Part shown: positions 24,455 through 33,889 of the stretch, one piece after another | Position numbering within the stretch: position 1 is the stretch's first letter | Layout: each line of letters begins with the position of its first letter | From: an uncultured Bacteroidales bacterium | Lineage (GTDB): Bacteria > Bacteroidota > Bacteroidia > Bacteroidales > P3 | Reading direction: 5' to 3' | Length of the DNA stretch: 59,283 bases | Assembly: GCA_900318835.1 (NCBI GenBank) | Contig: ONLW01000014.1 | Coordinates: 1 to 59,283, forward strand | Notes under the pieces: generated by a model | The model's database searches: none | What the model saw: the letters and a program-made list of their open reading frames with translations, nothing else | Told to the model about the DNA's origin: nothing | Made by a program: the position numbers and the translations under genes

Positions 24455-26055
24455 ATCGCATCAGTTGTTTTCAGTTCTTTGGCCGCCAGTTCGCGGTTGA
24501 AACGGATGAGATAAGTATGCGTGTCATCGTAACGGCTCACAATCTCTTGGAAATACTGAGGATACTGCTGTACAGCCGGGAAGAGGTAGAGGTAGGTGGA
24601 ACTGTAGCCCAAGGCATCGAGCACCACATAGTCCACCTTGCGGTCCACCAAGTCGACCAACAGTTCCTTGGCATCCTTGGTGTATTTGTAGTTCACTCCC
24701 GGCAACCCCGACTCAAGCCACAGCATTTGCGGTTTGCGACTGCAGACAACCGTGCCTTCGGGAGCTATCGATTTAAGCGTCTTGCCTATCTGGAAGAACT
24801 CGTTGTACGGCAAAGGATAGTTCTGCTTCGCCTGCTCAATCTCGACCTTGATACCGTCGCTAGAGGAGAAGAAGAGCAGACACATAACCAATGCCAACGG
24901 CCACTTGCTTTCGGCCAGCGACCATTTAATCTTGCCGGCCAGCCATACGGCGATGGCCCAGATGCCACAAATCAGGCCCGCATAGAAGAGCGGAAGCACC
25001 GATGTAATGTAGCGGCTACCGCTAGGCGTGGAGAAGATGGAAATGAGGCCCAACGTGCCAAGCAGATAGCCAATCATACCCCAACGCAACTTATCCATCT
25101 TCCAGTAGCCAATGAGCATGATGCCCAAAACAAGAATACCCACAAGGTAGATACCAAAAGAGAACTCGGGATTGTCGGGATTGACCTCCGAATAGGGATA
25201 GATGGTATTCGGGATGGCATTGAAGACAAGCATTTTCAGCGTCTCGAAGAAACGATGGATAACCTCACCAATAGTAAGCGTTCCGGCATCGGGCTGGAAA
25301 GGATTGCTGAGCATGATAGTGTCGAGGTAACGGTTGCCGTTCAGCCCCAACGCACGGTTGCGGATGATGTAGGGCAGACAGCCAAGGGCAAATCCCACGA
25401 CCGTGGTTCCCAAAGCCACCCAGCGGCGACGCACCAGCAACAACAAGCCCACTCCCGCCACCAAGGCAAGACCCTGTGTGCGGATATGATAGGTGAGCAC
25501 CAACCCCACAATCATGACCCACAACCACGGATTCTTGACATCGGCCCACCATGGCTTCTTTTCCGCCTCTTGTTCGGACGACCAGCAGCGAGCTAGCGCA
25601 TAGAACACGAAGGCCGAGACGCAGAAGAACGATGCCTCGCTCATCATCATCGTCGAGAAGTGCCACAAGCGTGGGCAGAACAATCCTGCCGCCGCAGCCA
25701 CCACACTCACATCCCACCTCATCTTCAGGCGCAGGAGCGTGAAGAAGACAAGCAACACGCCTATCAGCACAAATATCTCATTCAGCCACTTCTGTGCCAC
25801 CACACTATCGGTGATGAGGCGCAGCGGCGTCATCAGCAGCGGATATCCCGGAGGAAAATTCGACGTCGGGCTCATGCTGGGGGTCGAGAGGTCGGAATAG
25901 CCGTGACCCGTGGCCAGCGAGGTGGCATAGATATAGTAGTAGAAATTGTCGCCGTTCAAGTCGGGCTTGGAGTTGAAGGTGTTGGACGCCAGCAATCCCC
26001 ACGCCAAGGCCAATACGGCGCAGCATATAATCAATGTTGATTTACTTGCTTTCAT
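24451..26055 (-). CDS. GT39/ArnT-like polytopic glycosyltransferase
   Basis: A 534-residue membrane protein with about ten hydrophobic segments. An N-terminal periplasmic loop holds acidic residues ([18 protein letters not shown]), and [17 protein letters not shown] follows, as in dolichyl-phosphate-mannose transferase/ArnT-like enzymes that take sugars from polyprenyl phosphate. A soluble C-terminal domain of about 110 residues completes it. The acceptor is unknown. It overlaps the start of gtrA and the end of the FAD oxidoreductase gene, so the three form one operon. Confidence 0.75.
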   Translation of the reverse strand: MKASKSTLIICCAVLALAWGLLASNTFNSKPDLNGDNFYYYIYATSLATGHGYSDLSTPSMSPTSNFPPGYPLLMTPLRLITDSVVAQKWLNEIFVLIGVLLVFFTLLRLKMRWDVSVVAAAAGLFCPRLWHFSTMMMSEASFFCVSAFVFYALARCWSSEQEAEKKPWWADVKNPWLWVMIVGLVLTYHIRTQGLALVAGVGLLLLVRRRWVALGTTVVGFALGCLPYIIRNRALGLNGNRYLDTIMLSNPFQPDAGTLTIGEVIHRFFETLKMLVFNAIPNTIYPYSEVNPDNPEFSFGIYLVGILVLGIMLIGYWKMDKLRWGMIGYLLGTLGLISIFSTPSGSRYITSVLPLFYAGLICGIWAIAVWLAGKIKWSLAESKWPLALVMCLLFFSSSDGIKVEIEQAKQNYPLPYNEFFQIGKTLKSIAPEGTVVCSRKPQMLWLESGLPGVNYKYTKDAKELLVDLVDRKVDYVVLDALGYSSTYLYLFPAVQQYPQYFQEIVSRYDDTHTYLIRFNRELAAKELKTTDAI

Positions 26056-27622
26056 GGTATTCGGTCTCTGTATTCACATTCCATATCAAAGATTTGTCCT
26101 CAATCTTACCGCTCTTGATGGCATCCACCGTCTCGAAAGCCGTCAGCATCGAGTGGTCCATATTGTTGTAGCGGTGCTGACCATTGCGACCCAGACAGAA
26201 GAGGTTGGGAATGGTGTTCAGGAAGTCGCGCACGGTATCCAGTTCATAGTAGCTGCCGTAATAGGCTGGATAGGCTTTCTGAATCTTCACGTGGCAGGCA
26301 TCCAGCACATCCTTGGCATCGATGATGTCAATCTTCGCCAATTCAGCCTTTGCCATCTCGATGAAGGCGTCGGCAGGCATATTCCACAATTCGTCACCTT
26401 CAGTGCAGAAGTATTCGAGGCCAATCCACATGGTGTTCTCATAATCCTTCACCAGATAGGGCGACCAGTTGTTGAATACCTGCAGGCGGCCGATGCGCAC
26501 ATCGCGTTCTTGGATGTATATCCAGGTGTCGGGCACACGGTCGGCATAGGTGCGCAGCTTGGTCTCGTTGCGAATCTTCATCTTGTTCACCAGCAGACCC
26601 ACGGTAATGAAATCACGATAGGGCAGCTCGCCAGCGATACGGCGCACATTGTCAGGGACATTGACGCCCTTGATTGCCGGCACAAGGTCCTTGATGGGCA
26701 TGGTAGAGAGGAAATAGTCGCATGCCACCTTCTCCTCCGAGCCGTCGGCATGTTTCAGCGTCACCGAGGTAACGTTCCCATTCTCCACTTCGATACCCAC
26801 GACCGAGGTTTCCATTCTCACCTCGCCACCCTTGGCCTGGACATCCATCACCACAGTCTCCCACAACTGGCCGGGACCATATTTCGGATAGATGAACTGC
26901 TCAATCAGAGAAGTCTCCACCTCTTTGCCGTCCTTCTTGCCAAAGGCCTTGCGGAACATATCCTTCAGCACGGCACGTATCGAGAGGCCCTTTACACGCT
27001 GGCTGCCCCAGTCAGCACCCAGTTTCGACGGATGCACTCCCCACACCTTGGCGGTGTAGTCCTCAAAGAACATCTCGTAGAGCGGACGTCCGAAACGGTT
27101 GATATAGAAATTCTCCAGCGAATCCTCGGGCAGCTTGTGGATGCAGGCCCACAGGTAGCCGAAGCCTGCACGCATCATGCGTACAAAACCCATATTGAGG
27201 AATGTCTCCTTCTTCATCGAGATGGGATAGTCGAAGAACTTGCGCAGGAAGAAGATGCGGCTCACACGGCGACGCACCAACATCGTGCGGTCCTCGTGCT
27301 CGGGGTCGGGACCCTCTTTGGCGAATTCCTTCTCCGTCTCGTTCAGCAAGATATCGTCTTTCGACGGCTTGGCCTGCATGGGCATAATCTCCTGCCACCA
27401 ATCCATCACCTTGTCGCTCTTCGAGAAGAAACGATGACCACCGATATCCATGCGGTTGCCATGATATTCCACCGTCTGCGAGATACCACCAATCCGGGCG
27501 GTCTTTTCGCACACTATAGGCTTCACATCCGTCTGGCGGAGCAACTCGTATGCTGCCGTCAAACCCGCGGGACCACCGCCGGCAATGACAGCAATTTTCT
27601 GTCTATCTGTATTCTGTGTCAT
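26042..27622 (-). CDS. FAD-dependent amine-oxidase-type oxidoreductase
   Basis: A 526-residue flavoprotein with the dinucleotide-binding start [19 protein letters not shown], ending its first strand in [21 protein letters not shown] follows, as in UDP-galactopyranose-mutase and protoporphyrinogen-oxidase relatives, and the C-terminal FAD-contact segment is [21 protein letters not shown]. The central region has [19 protein letters not shown]. The placement with a glycosyltransferase, GtrA and divergent rmlB points to a nucleotide- or lipid-linked sugar substrate, but this is inference. The start ATG at 27622 is served by a promoter at 27658-27688. Confidence 0.8.
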   Translation of the reverse strand: MTQNTDRQKIAVIAGGGPAGLTAAYELLRQTDVKPIVCEKTARIGGISQTVEYHGNRMDIGGHRFFSKSDKVMDWWQEIMPMQAKPSKDDILLNETEKEFAKEGPDPEHEDRTMLVRRRVSRIFFLRKFFDYPISMKKETFLNMGFVRMMRAGFGYLWACIHKLPEDSLENFYINRFGRPLYEMFFEDYTAKVWGVHPSKLGADWGSQRVKGLSIRAVLKDMFRKAFGKKDGKEVETSLIEQFIYPKYGPGQLWETVVMDVQAKGGEVRMETSVVGIEVENGNVTSVTLKHADGSEEKVACDYFLSTMPIKDLVPAIKGVNVPDNVRRIAGELPYRDFITVGLLVNKMKIRNETKLRTYADRVPDTWIYIQERDVRIGRLQVFNNWSPYLVKDYENTMWIGLEYFCTEGDELWNMPADAFIEMAKAELAKIDIIDAKDVLDACHVKIQKAYPAYYGSYYELDTVRDFLNTIPNLFCLGRNGQHRYNNMDHSMLTAFETVDAIKSGKIEDKSLIWNVNTETEYHESK

Positions 27623-27657
27623 ATATATATTATTATTCCTTTACTATATACTCGCTG

Positions 27658-27688
27658 CAAAAATACGAAAAACAAACCACATGGCAAA
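27658..27688 (-). promoter_or_regulatory. Promoter for the FAD oxidoreductase-GT39-gtrA operon
   Basis: On the minus strand a -33 TTTG (27685-27688) and a -7 TATTTTTG (27658-27665) are 19 nt apart, an ideal Bacteroidota arrangement. A matching plus-strand promoter for rmlB is not obvious in the 27623-27759 gap. Confidence 0.75.
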
Positions 27689-27759
27689 ATAAAAAACAAA
27701 AAAACACAATAATTGGCCGACATCCACGTTACACAAACAAAATCAAACAATCAAGCAAT

Positions 27760-28890
27760 ATGAACATCATCATCACCGGAGGTGCCGGATTCATCGGAAA
27801 CCACGTAGTACGTCTGTTCGTCAACAAATACCCGCAATATAAAATCATCAATCTCGACAAGCTAACCTATGCAGGCAACCTTGCCAACCTCAAGGACATA
27901 GAGGAAAAGCCAAACTACAAGTTCGCCAAAATGGACATCTGCGATTTCGAGGGTGTCTATAAGTTGATGCAGGACGAGCATGTCGACGGCATCATCCATT
28001 TGGCCGCCGAGAGTCATGTGGACCGCAGCATCAAGGATCCCTTCACATTCGCACAGACCAACGTGATGGGCACCCTCAGCATGCTTCAGGCCGCCAAGCT
28101 CTACTGGGAGAGCCTGCCTGGAAAATTTGAGGGCAAACGCTTCTACCACATCTCGACCGACGAGGTCTACGGCGCCCTGGAGATGACCCATCCCGAAGGC
28201 ATTAAGCCACCCTTCACCACCAAAGCCTCCAGCGGTGAGCACCATCAGGCTTATGGAGAGAAATTCTTCACAGAAGACCTCAAGTACCAGCCGCATAGCC
28301 CCTATAGCGCCGCCAAAGCCTCGAGCGACCACTTCGTCCGTGCCTTCCACGACACCTATGGCCTGCCCACCATCGTCACCAACTGCTCCAACAACTATGG
28401 TCCCTACCAGTTCCCCGAAAAGCTCATCCCACTCTTTATCAACAATATCCGCCATCGCAAACCCCTGCCTGTCTACGGCAAGGGCGAGAATGTGCGAGAC
28501 TGGCTCTATGTCGAAGATCACGCCCGCGCCATCGACCTCATCTTCCACAAAGGTAAGATCGCCGAAACTTATAACATCGGAGGCTTCAACGAGTGGAAGA
28601 ACATCGACATCATCAAGGTGGTTATCAACACCGTAGACCGCCTGCTGGGCCGTCCCGAGGGGCAAGACATGGACCTCATCACCTACGTCACCGACCGTGC
28701 CGGCCACGACATGCGCTACGCCATCGACAGCAGCAAACTGCAGCGCGAACTCGGATGGGAACCCAGCCTCCAGTTCGAGGAAGGCATCGAGAAGACCGTC
28801 CGCTGGTACCTCGACAATCAGGAGTGGATGGATAACGTCACCTCAGGCGACTATCTGAAGTACTACGAGGACATGTACGCCGGTAGATAA
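27760..28890 (+). CDS. rmlB: dTDP-glucose 4,6-dehydratase
   Basis: A 376-residue short-chain dehydrogenase from the ATG at 27760: NAD site ITGGAGFIGNHVVRLF, YKIINLDKLTYAGNLANL, HLAAESHVDRSI, the catalytic region YHISTDEVYG and SPYSAAKASSDHFVRAF (Tyr-x-x-x-Lys), and TNCSNNYGPYQFPEKLIPL. It makes dTDP-4-keto-6-deoxyglucose for rhamnose or related sugars. It is slightly longer than enterobacterial RmlB, as usual in Bacteroidota. rmlA, rmlC and rmlD are not in the window. A reading frame reaching further upstream lacks homology. Confidence 0.93.
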   Translation: MNIIITGGAGFIGNHVVRLFVNKYPQYKIINLDKLTYAGNLANLKDIEEKPNYKFAKMDICDFEGVYKLMQDEHVDGIIHLAAESHVDRSIKDPFTFAQTNVMGTLSMLQAAKLYWESLPGKFEGKRFYHISTDEVYGALEMTHPEGIKPPFTTKASSGEHHQAYGEKFFTEDLKYQPHSPYSAAKASSDHFVRAFHDTYGLPTIVTNCSNNYGPYQFPEKLIPLFINNIRHRKPLPVYGKGENVRDWLYVEDHARAIDLIFHKGKIAETYNIGGFNEWKNIDIIKVVINTVDRLLGRPEGQDMDLITYVTDRAGHDMRYAIDSSKLQRELGWEPSLQFEEGIEKTVRWYLDNQEWMDNVTSGDYLKYYEDMYAGR

Positions 28891-28920
28891 ACCCGCCCAC
28901 CCATTTGTTAAAAAATCATA

Positions 28921-28950
28921 AAGACCATCAATGCGATGGTCTTTTTTTTT
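28921..28950 (+). terminator. Intrinsic terminator after rmlB
   Basis: AAGACCATC (28921-28929) and GATGGTCTT (28935-28943) flank a 5-nt loop and are followed by a T-run. Confidence 0.92.
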
Positions 28951-28998
28951 GCTCCCAAAACGTTAAAATCACAAATATAGGTCAAACTAACACATTCT

Positions 28999-29085
28999 TC
29001 GCACAATCAACCTATTAACTACCTATCAACACCTAATCAACTCCTACCACGGTAGGAGTTGATTAGGTGTTGATAGGGGCTTCGT
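28999..29085. repeat. Palindromic GTTGGTAGG element, copy 3
   Basis: The core CTCCTACCACGGTAGGAG (centre changed from ATG to ACG) lies in 29038-29061. The left arm is built from CCTATTAACTACC and CCTATCAACACC units, the right arm from GATTAGGTGTTGATAGG. It sits between the rmlB terminator and the blaI-like gene. Confidence 0.82.
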
Positions 29086-29170
29086 TGGTAGAATAACGCT
29101 ACCATGTGACAACTTTTTTTTCACACAAATACAATAAACAGACATTCCCTTCGTTCTTTAACTAGAATTT

Positions 29171-29196
29171 TAATTATAAAACAATACTTATAATTA
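29171..29196. promoter_or_regulatory. Inverted repeat overlapping the blaI-like start (candidate operator)
   Basis: TAATTATAA (29171-29179) and TTATAATTA (29188-29196) form a perfect 9-bp dyad with 8-nt spacer. The second half ends on the A of the BlaI ATG. BlaI/MecI repressors bind such dyads, so autoregulation is likely but unproven. Confidence 0.55.
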
Positions 29197-29549
29197 TGAA
29201 TAAGGAACTGACAAAAGCTGAAGAACAGGTGATGCAAGCCCTATGGAAAATAGAGAAAGGGTTTGCAAACGAGATTGTTGCAGCCGTGGAAAGTGACGCT
29301 GCGTACAACACAGTGCTTTCTGTGGTGCGCATTCTGGAGCAGAAGGGCTTCGTGGGGCATGAGACCTTCAACCGCTCGAACCGCTACTATCCGCTCGTCA
29401 CACGCGAGGAGTACATGCAGCAGCAGCTGAACGGTTTTGCGCGGCGCTACTTCGGCTCGTCGGCGAAGGCGCTGGTGAGTTTTCTGGTCGATAAGAATGA
29501 GGTCTCGCTCGAAGACCTTGAGGCAATAACCAAAGAACTTGAAAAATGA
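29196..29549 (+). CDS. BlaI/MecI/CopY-family repressor
   Basis: A 117-residue winged-helix repressor: ELTKAEEQVMQALWKIEKGF at the N-terminus, AAYNTVLSVVRILEQKGFVG as the recognition helix and wing, and a helical dimerisation tail (FARRYFGSSAKALVSFLVDK, LEDLEAITKELEK). In the model systems it is inactivated by its partner membrane protease. That partner, a BlaR1-like protein, follows with a 4-nt overlap. No beta-lactamase is nearby, so the signal is probably something other than beta-lactam. Confidence 0.92.
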   Translation: MNKELTKAEEQVMQALWKIEKGFANEIVAAVESDAAYNTVLSVVRILEQKGFVGHETFNRSNRYYPLVTREEYMQQQLNGFARRYFGSSAKALVSFLVDKNEVSLEDLEAITKELEK

Positions 29550-30814
29550 TACGTTGGATGGTACTCTCGATCTTGGCGGCGGGGCTGCTCTATGGCCTCT
29601 ACTGCTTAACATTGCGGCGCGACCGCTGGCTGCAACTGAGCCTTTGGTATCTATTGGTGGCACTCGGCTTCTGTATGGTGTTCCCCTCCTTCAGGTTGCC
29701 CGATGGCCTCGACCAAGCATCGCGGTCGGTGGCTCACGTGGGGGATTACCTGATGACGCTGAATGACATCGAGATTTCGGCCACCACGGCGCCGCAAGGC
29801 ATCGGAATAGCTGACATCTACCTCGCGGGCCTTGCCGTATGCACAGCCTATCTCCTGTTCCAGCTGGCGGCACAGACAGTAATAATCTTCAGGCTCCGTC
29901 GGAGACATCCGGTCTATCGAGTTGGCGACGGTTTCAACATCCCGCGTGGCTCGTCACTCATCCTGTTGGACGACGACACGGCACCCTACACTTTCTTCCG
30001 GCAGATAGTGGTCGGCACACACGGTTTGGACGATGCCGAACTGCACTGCATCCTCGCCCACGAGTCGCTCCACGTGTGCCAGGGCCACTCGGTCGACCTT
30101 CTGTTTGCAAGGTTGATGTGCTGCCTGATGTGGTTCAACCCCTTTGCGTGGCTCATCATGCGCGAGATGCGCGCTGTCCACGAGTTCCAAGCCGACGCCG
30201 CCTCAATTAACGCCTACGGACGCGAGGACTATCTGCACCTGCTCTACCGGCAGGCTACCGGTACCGGATATGGCCATATCACAAATAATTTTCAAAGTAT
30301 TAACATCAAAAAACGTATTGTTATGATGAACAAAACGAAATCGCGCTTCGGCGCATGGAAAATGCTGGCCGCGCTGCCCGTGGCGGCACTGCTGATGACA
30401 GTGGGTTGCAAGCCCGCAGAAACAGAGGACACCAATACCCCTGCGATCAAACAGCAAGAGGATGTTGCTTGTATGCATGCTCTCTCCGAGGATGCCGAAG
30501 ACATCTACAATGTAGCAGACGAGGACCCCGAATTCCCCGGTGGCATGGAGGCTATGGTTAAGTATTTGTCTGAAAACATCAAATACCCCCAACAGGCCAA
30601 AGATGAGGGTGTTTCAGGCAAGGTCTTTGTATCCTTCGTCATCGAAAAAGACGGCAGTGTGAGCAATGCCGAAGTCATTCGCGGCATTGGTGGCGGATGC
30701 GACGAAGAGGCCCTCCGAGTGGTCAACGCCATGCCCAAATGGATACCTGGAAAAATGAGCGGCGAGCCTGTACGCGTACACTTCAACCTGCCCATCAACT
30801 TCAAACTGCAATGA
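29546..30814 (+). CDS. BlaR1-like M56 metallopeptidase fused to a TonB C-terminal domain
   Basis: A 422-residue protein with N-terminal transmembrane helices and an M56 peptidase domain with zinc motif H172-E173-S-L-H176, later EFQADAASI. Then comes KMLAALPVAALLMTVGCKPA, which is a transmembrane helix but also reads as a lipobox. The C-terminus is a TonB C-terminal domain (EFPGGMEAMVKYLSENIKYP, VSGKVFVSFVIEKDGSVSNA, MPKWIPGKM). An internal ATG pair at 30323/30326 could start a separate lipoprotein. It senses an unknown signal and cleaves the BlaI-like repressor by analogy. It overlaps the next gene (ATGA). Confidence 0.88.
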   Translation: MIRWMVLSILAAGLLYGLYCLTLRRDRWLQLSLWYLLVALGFCMVFPSFRLPDGLDQASRSVAHVGDYLMTLNDIEISATTAPQGIGIADIYLAGLAVCTAYLLFQLAAQTVIIFRLRRRHPVYRVGDGFNIPRGSSLILLDDDTAPYTFFRQIVVGTHGLDDAELHCILAHESLHVCQGHSVDLLFARLMCCLMWFNPFAWLIMREMRAVHEFQADAASINAYGREDYLHLLYRQATGTGYGHITNNFQSINIKKRIVMMNKTKSRFGAWKMLAALPVAALLMTVGCKPAETEDTNTPAIKQQEDVACMHALSEDAEDIYNVADEDPEFPGGMEAMVKYLSENIKYPQQAKDEGVSGKVFVSFVIEKDGSVSNAEVIRGIGGGCDEEALRVVNAMPKWIPGKMSGEPVRVHFNLPINFKLQ

Positions 30815-31515
30815 AGAGAAGTCTTCTCGTTGCAATGCTCGGTCTTCTATTGCTGACCGGCTGCGGCACATCGCGGCCGGTCGGCAGGGAGGCGGTTTGT
30901 GACTGCCAACGGGAGGTGCGTGTGCCCGACAAAGCTTTCCGCACATGGCTTGTCGACAAAGGCTATGCCATAAAAACTCACGGCAAATGGTTACGGGCCA
31001 CCAACGAAGGTTGTGCCTTGACAGCTTTAGAATGTTACAGCCAAGATATCCATAGCTTGGAAGGCATCGAATTGTTCCCGCAGCTGGAGCAAATCACCTG
31101 TAGCGACAATCCTATTGAGAAGTTGGACCTCAATACCCTACCACACCTCGAACGGCTCTATGGACTCAACCTGCCACTGCGACGGCTGGCGATGGATAGT
31201 TGCCGTCACATGAAGCATATCGAGTTGAGCCATACCCATCTTAACAATTTCAGTCTTGCAGCTTTCCCTGAACTGGAGTTTTTCTTCTGCATCTTCTCAC
31301 CACTCACTACCCTCGACCTCAGCCCCTGCCCCACCCTTAAGTCGCTCTACATCCGTGCCACACAAATCCGCGAGGTCGACTTGCGCCCTTGTTCCAATCT
31401 TATGGAGCTTCACGCTCTAGACACTCCATTGAAACACATCATCGTCACCCAAAAGCAGTACGGCAGCAACTTGAAAGTGTCGGTTGCCGACACAGTGAGA
31501 ATTGAGGTACGGTAG
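30811..31515 (+). CDS. Leucine-rich-repeat lipoprotein
   Basis: A 234-residue lipoprotein from the ATG at 30811 with lipobox MKRSLLVAMLGLLLLTGC. The mature part has an N-terminal EF-hand-free cap (VPDKAFRTWLVDKGYAI, typical of Bacteroidota LRR proteins), then about five leucine-rich repeats (SLEGIELFPQLEQITCSDNP, KLDLNTLPHLERLYGLNLP, LTTLDLSPCPTLKSLYI). Repeats of this type mediate protein binding. Its ATGA overlap with the BlaR1-like gene suggests it belongs to the same response unit. Confidence 0.82.
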   Translation: MKRSLLVAMLGLLLLTGCGTSRPVGREAVCDCQREVRVPDKAFRTWLVDKGYAIKTHGKWLRATNEGCALTALECYSQDIHSLEGIELFPQLEQITCSDNPIEKLDLNTLPHLERLYGLNLPLRRLAMDSCRHMKHIELSHTHLNNFSLAAFPELEFFFCIFSPLTTLDLSPCPTLKSLYIRATQIREVDLRPCSNLMELHALDTPLKHIIVTQKQYGSNLKVSVADTVRIEVR

Positions 31516-31548
31516 GCAATAAACACTCCACATTGCCGTTACTATGGC

Positions 31549-32133
31549 ATGAAAAATATCATCTTCGACTTTGGCAATGTGCTGGTGCAATGGCACCCGG
31601 AACTGATATACACAGAGCATTTTGGCGATGAGGCCAAAGCCTGGTGGTTCCTGCGCCATGTGGCCGACAACGAGTGGCGTGGCCGCATCGACGCTGGAGA
31701 GAGTTCAGATGCCTGCATCCGCGAACTGAAAGCAAGATACCCCGAATATGCAGAGGCCGTCGAACTCTACCGTTCACGCTGGAAAGAGATGCTCACCGGC
31801 GAGGTGCCCGGCATGAGGGAACTGCTAACCGACGTGCTAAAGAAATATGAGGTATTCGGCCTCACCAACTGGAGCATGGAGACTTTCCCCGAAGCACGTG
31901 AGCGCTTCGGCATCCTGCAGATGATTAACCGCTACGTGGTCAGCGGCGAAGAGCACCTCATCAAGCCCGACCCACGCCTCTTCCAGGTGCTGCTCGACCG
32001 TTACCAGCTCAAGGCAGCGGACTGCATCTTTGTAGACGACAACCCCGACAACGTGGCCGCCGCCTGCCGCATGGGCATGCACGGCATCCACTTCATCGGG
32101 GCCGACGATTTGCGCCAACAACTGGCGTTGTAA
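31549..32133 (+). CDS. HAD-family hydrolase
   Basis: A 194-residue haloacid-dehalogenase-fold protein: motif I IIFDFGNVLVQW, a helical cap of about 70 residues, motif II GLTNWS, motif III with Lys in LIKPDPRLFQVLLDRY and motif IV CIFVDDNPDNVAAA. The Gly in the second position of motif I (DFG) matches the YihX-like sugar-phosphatase branch rather than classic DxD phosphatases. The substrate is unknown. Another ATG at 31544 is closed by an immediate stop, so 31549 is the start. Confidence 0.88.
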   Translation: MKNIIFDFGNVLVQWHPELIYTEHFGDEAKAWWFLRHVADNEWRGRIDAGESSDACIRELKARYPEYAEAVELYRSRWKEMLTGEVPGMRELLTDVLKKYEVFGLTNWSMETFPEARERFGILQMINRYVVSGEEHLIKPDPRLFQVLLDRYQLKAADCIFVDDNPDNVAAACRMGMHGIHFIGADDLRQQLAL

Positions 32134-32140
32134 AGTTTCC

Positions 32141-32929
32141 TTATTCGCTCTTGCGGACGCTCTTGTAGCCGCTCATCAGGCCTGTAGTGGCACTGCCAAT
32201 GAAGGCGAGAATCTGCTTGCCCTCGTCGGTTTGACCGTAGCGCTCCTTCACCTGCTCCACGGCGTCGCTGACATTCAATCCCTTCACAAAGATGTAGCGA
32301 TAGATGTCGCTGATGCGGTTGATGCTCTCTTGAGTGAATCCACGACGCTGCAGACCGAGGCTATTAACTCCACAGTACTGGATGGGATAGCGGGCAGCCT
32401 TCACATAGGGAGGAATATCCTTGTCAATAAGGGCACCACCCTGGGTGATGACATGCGAACCGATGTGGATGAACTGCAGGCAGGCAGTCTTACCACCGAG
32501 AATGACATAGTCGCCCATGATGATATGGCCGGCCAGCGTAGCATTGTTGGCCAACACACAGTTGTCGCCCACTACACAGTCGTGGGCCACATGCACGTAA
32601 GCCATCAGCAGGTTGTTGTTGCCGATAACCGTCTTGCCACTGGCAGCGGTGCCGCGGTTGATAGTGCAGCACTCACGGATGACGTTATTGTCACCAATCT
32701 CAACGGTGGTGTATTCTCCAGCAAACTTCAGATCCTGCGGCACGGCAGCGATAACAGCACCGGGGAAGATCTTGCAGTTCTTGCCGATTCGGGCACCAGG
32801 GAAAATAGTCACATTGGGGCCAATCCAAGTCCCATCGCCTATCTCCACATCTTCATAGATGGTGGTAAAATTCGATATTTTTACATTTTGGCCAATCTTG
32901 GCATCAGGATGAAGGTCGTATAAAGTCAT
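32141..32929 (-). CDS. lpxA: UDP-N-acetylglucosamine O-acyltransferase
   Basis: A 262-residue left-handed beta-helix enzyme with hexapeptide repeats (IGDGTWIGPNVTIFPGARIG, TVIGNNNLLMAYVHVAHDCV, LAGHIIMGDYVILGG). It contains the catalytic His region AYVHVAHDC and a helical C-terminus (GFTQESINRISDIYRYIF). It starts lipid A synthesis by acylating UDP-GlcNAc. It follows lpxC by 15 nt on the same strand. Confidence 0.95.
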   Translation of the reverse strand: MTLYDLHPDAKIGQNVKISNFTTIYEDVEIGDGTWIGPNVTIFPGARIGKNCKIFPGAVIAAVPQDLKFAGEYTTVEIGDNNVIRECCTINRGTAASGKTVIGNNNLLMAYVHVAHDCVVGDNCVLANNATLAGHIIMGDYVILGGKTACLQFIHIGSHVITQGGALIDKDIPPYVKAARYPIQYCGVNSLGLQRRGFTQESINRISDIYRYIFVKGLNVSDAVEQVKERYGQTDEGKQILAFIGSATTGLMSGYKSVRKSE

Positions 32930-32944
32930 TATATTATAATTGTT

Positions 32945-33874
32945 TTAATCATTATTAGGGTGATTCTTCATATACTCCATTAAGTAGCAGGCAAAGGCAT
33001 TATTGGCCTTGTGACCCGGCTTATAGATGGAAAAGTGGGCATTGAGCATACAGCCCGCCAAACGCACATCACCCACAAAGTCGAGCAGCTTGTGTCGTGC
33101 CGGCTCATTGGGGAAATAGGGGTTGGTGGTGTTGAGCACGCCATCGTGCACCTTGAAGTTATTGATGTCCTTATTGAAAATCTTTCCAAGACGCTTAAGC
33201 TGACGGGGCTTGAGTTCCTCGTTGACATAGACAAGGGCGTTATCCAAACTGCCTCCTTTGATGAGGTTGAAGCGCAGCAAAGGCTCAATCTCATGCAGGA
33301 AGACGAAAGTGCGGCAAGGAGCAATGCCAGCGGGATACTCCGACAGGTCGTTCATATCGGCCTCCTGACGACCAATGACACTACCTGCAAAGTCGATCTC
33401 GCAATGCACCGAGAAATGGTCGCAGGGCTCGAGGTCGAACACCGAACCCGTAGGTTTATATTCAAAATGTAGAGGTTCCTTAAAAGAGTAATATTTGCGA
33501 GGAGCCGCCATCGTTCGGACTCCCACACGGGCCAATTCAAGCATCCAGGGACGCGACGAGCCGTCGATAATGGGCACTTCACCACCGTCGAGTTCCACCA
33601 AAGCATTGTCGATGCGCATGCCGTGGAGAGCCGACATCAGATGTTCGACGGTAGCAATACTCTGACGTCCACTGCCCAGAGTGGTGCCACGCGAGGTAGT
33701 ACCCACATTGGTAGCCAGTGCCTGCTGGGTGATGATATTGGTACGGTCAGTACGGCGGAAAGCGATACCGAAGTCCTCAAAGGCGGGCTTCACCGTCACC
33801 GTCACCGTGCGGCCAGTATGCAGGCCGGGGCCTGTCACTCGAAATTCTTTCTGTATGGTAGTCTGATAATCCAT
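32945..33874 (-). CDS. lpxC: UDP-3-O-acyl-GlcNAc deacetylase, stand-alone
   Basis: A 309-residue LpxC: TGPGLHTGRTVTVTVKPA, VEHLMSALHGMRIDNALVEL, GEVPIIDGSSRPW, TFVFLHEIEPLL, SLDNALVYVN and the zinc/catalytic region ARHKLLDFVGDVRLAG. It catalyses the first committed step of lipid A synthesis. In most Bacteroidota LpxC continues into a C-terminal FabZ dehydratase domain (about 460 residues in total). Here the protein ends at NHPNND with a stop, and no FabZ reading frame lies before lpxA. Confidence 0.93.
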   Translation of the reverse strand: MDYQTTIQKEFRVTGPGLHTGRTVTVTVKPAFEDFGIAFRRTDRTNIITQQALATNVGTTSRGTTLGSGRQSIATVEHLMSALHGMRIDNALVELDGGEVPIIDGSSRPWMLELARVGVRTMAAPRKYYSFKEPLHFEYKPTGSVFDLEPCDHFSVHCEIDFAGSVIGRQEADMNDLSEYPAGIAPCRTFVFLHEIEPLLRFNLIKGGSLDNALVYVNEELKPRQLKRLGKIFNKDINNFKVHDGVLNTTNPYFPNEPARHKLLDFVGDVRLAGCMLNAHFSIYKPGHKANNAFACYLMEYMKNHPNND

Positions 33875-33889
33875 TGGCTATTATGTAGG

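Noticed and set aside
25946-27712. 588-residue plus-strand frame opposite the FAD oxidoreductase
   Set aside because: Antisense to a well-conserved flavoprotein; composition is typical of a shadow frame.
29196-30814. Beta-lactam resistance locus
   Set aside because: BlaI/BlaR1-like genes are present but no beta-lactamase or penicillin-binding protein gene is adjacent.
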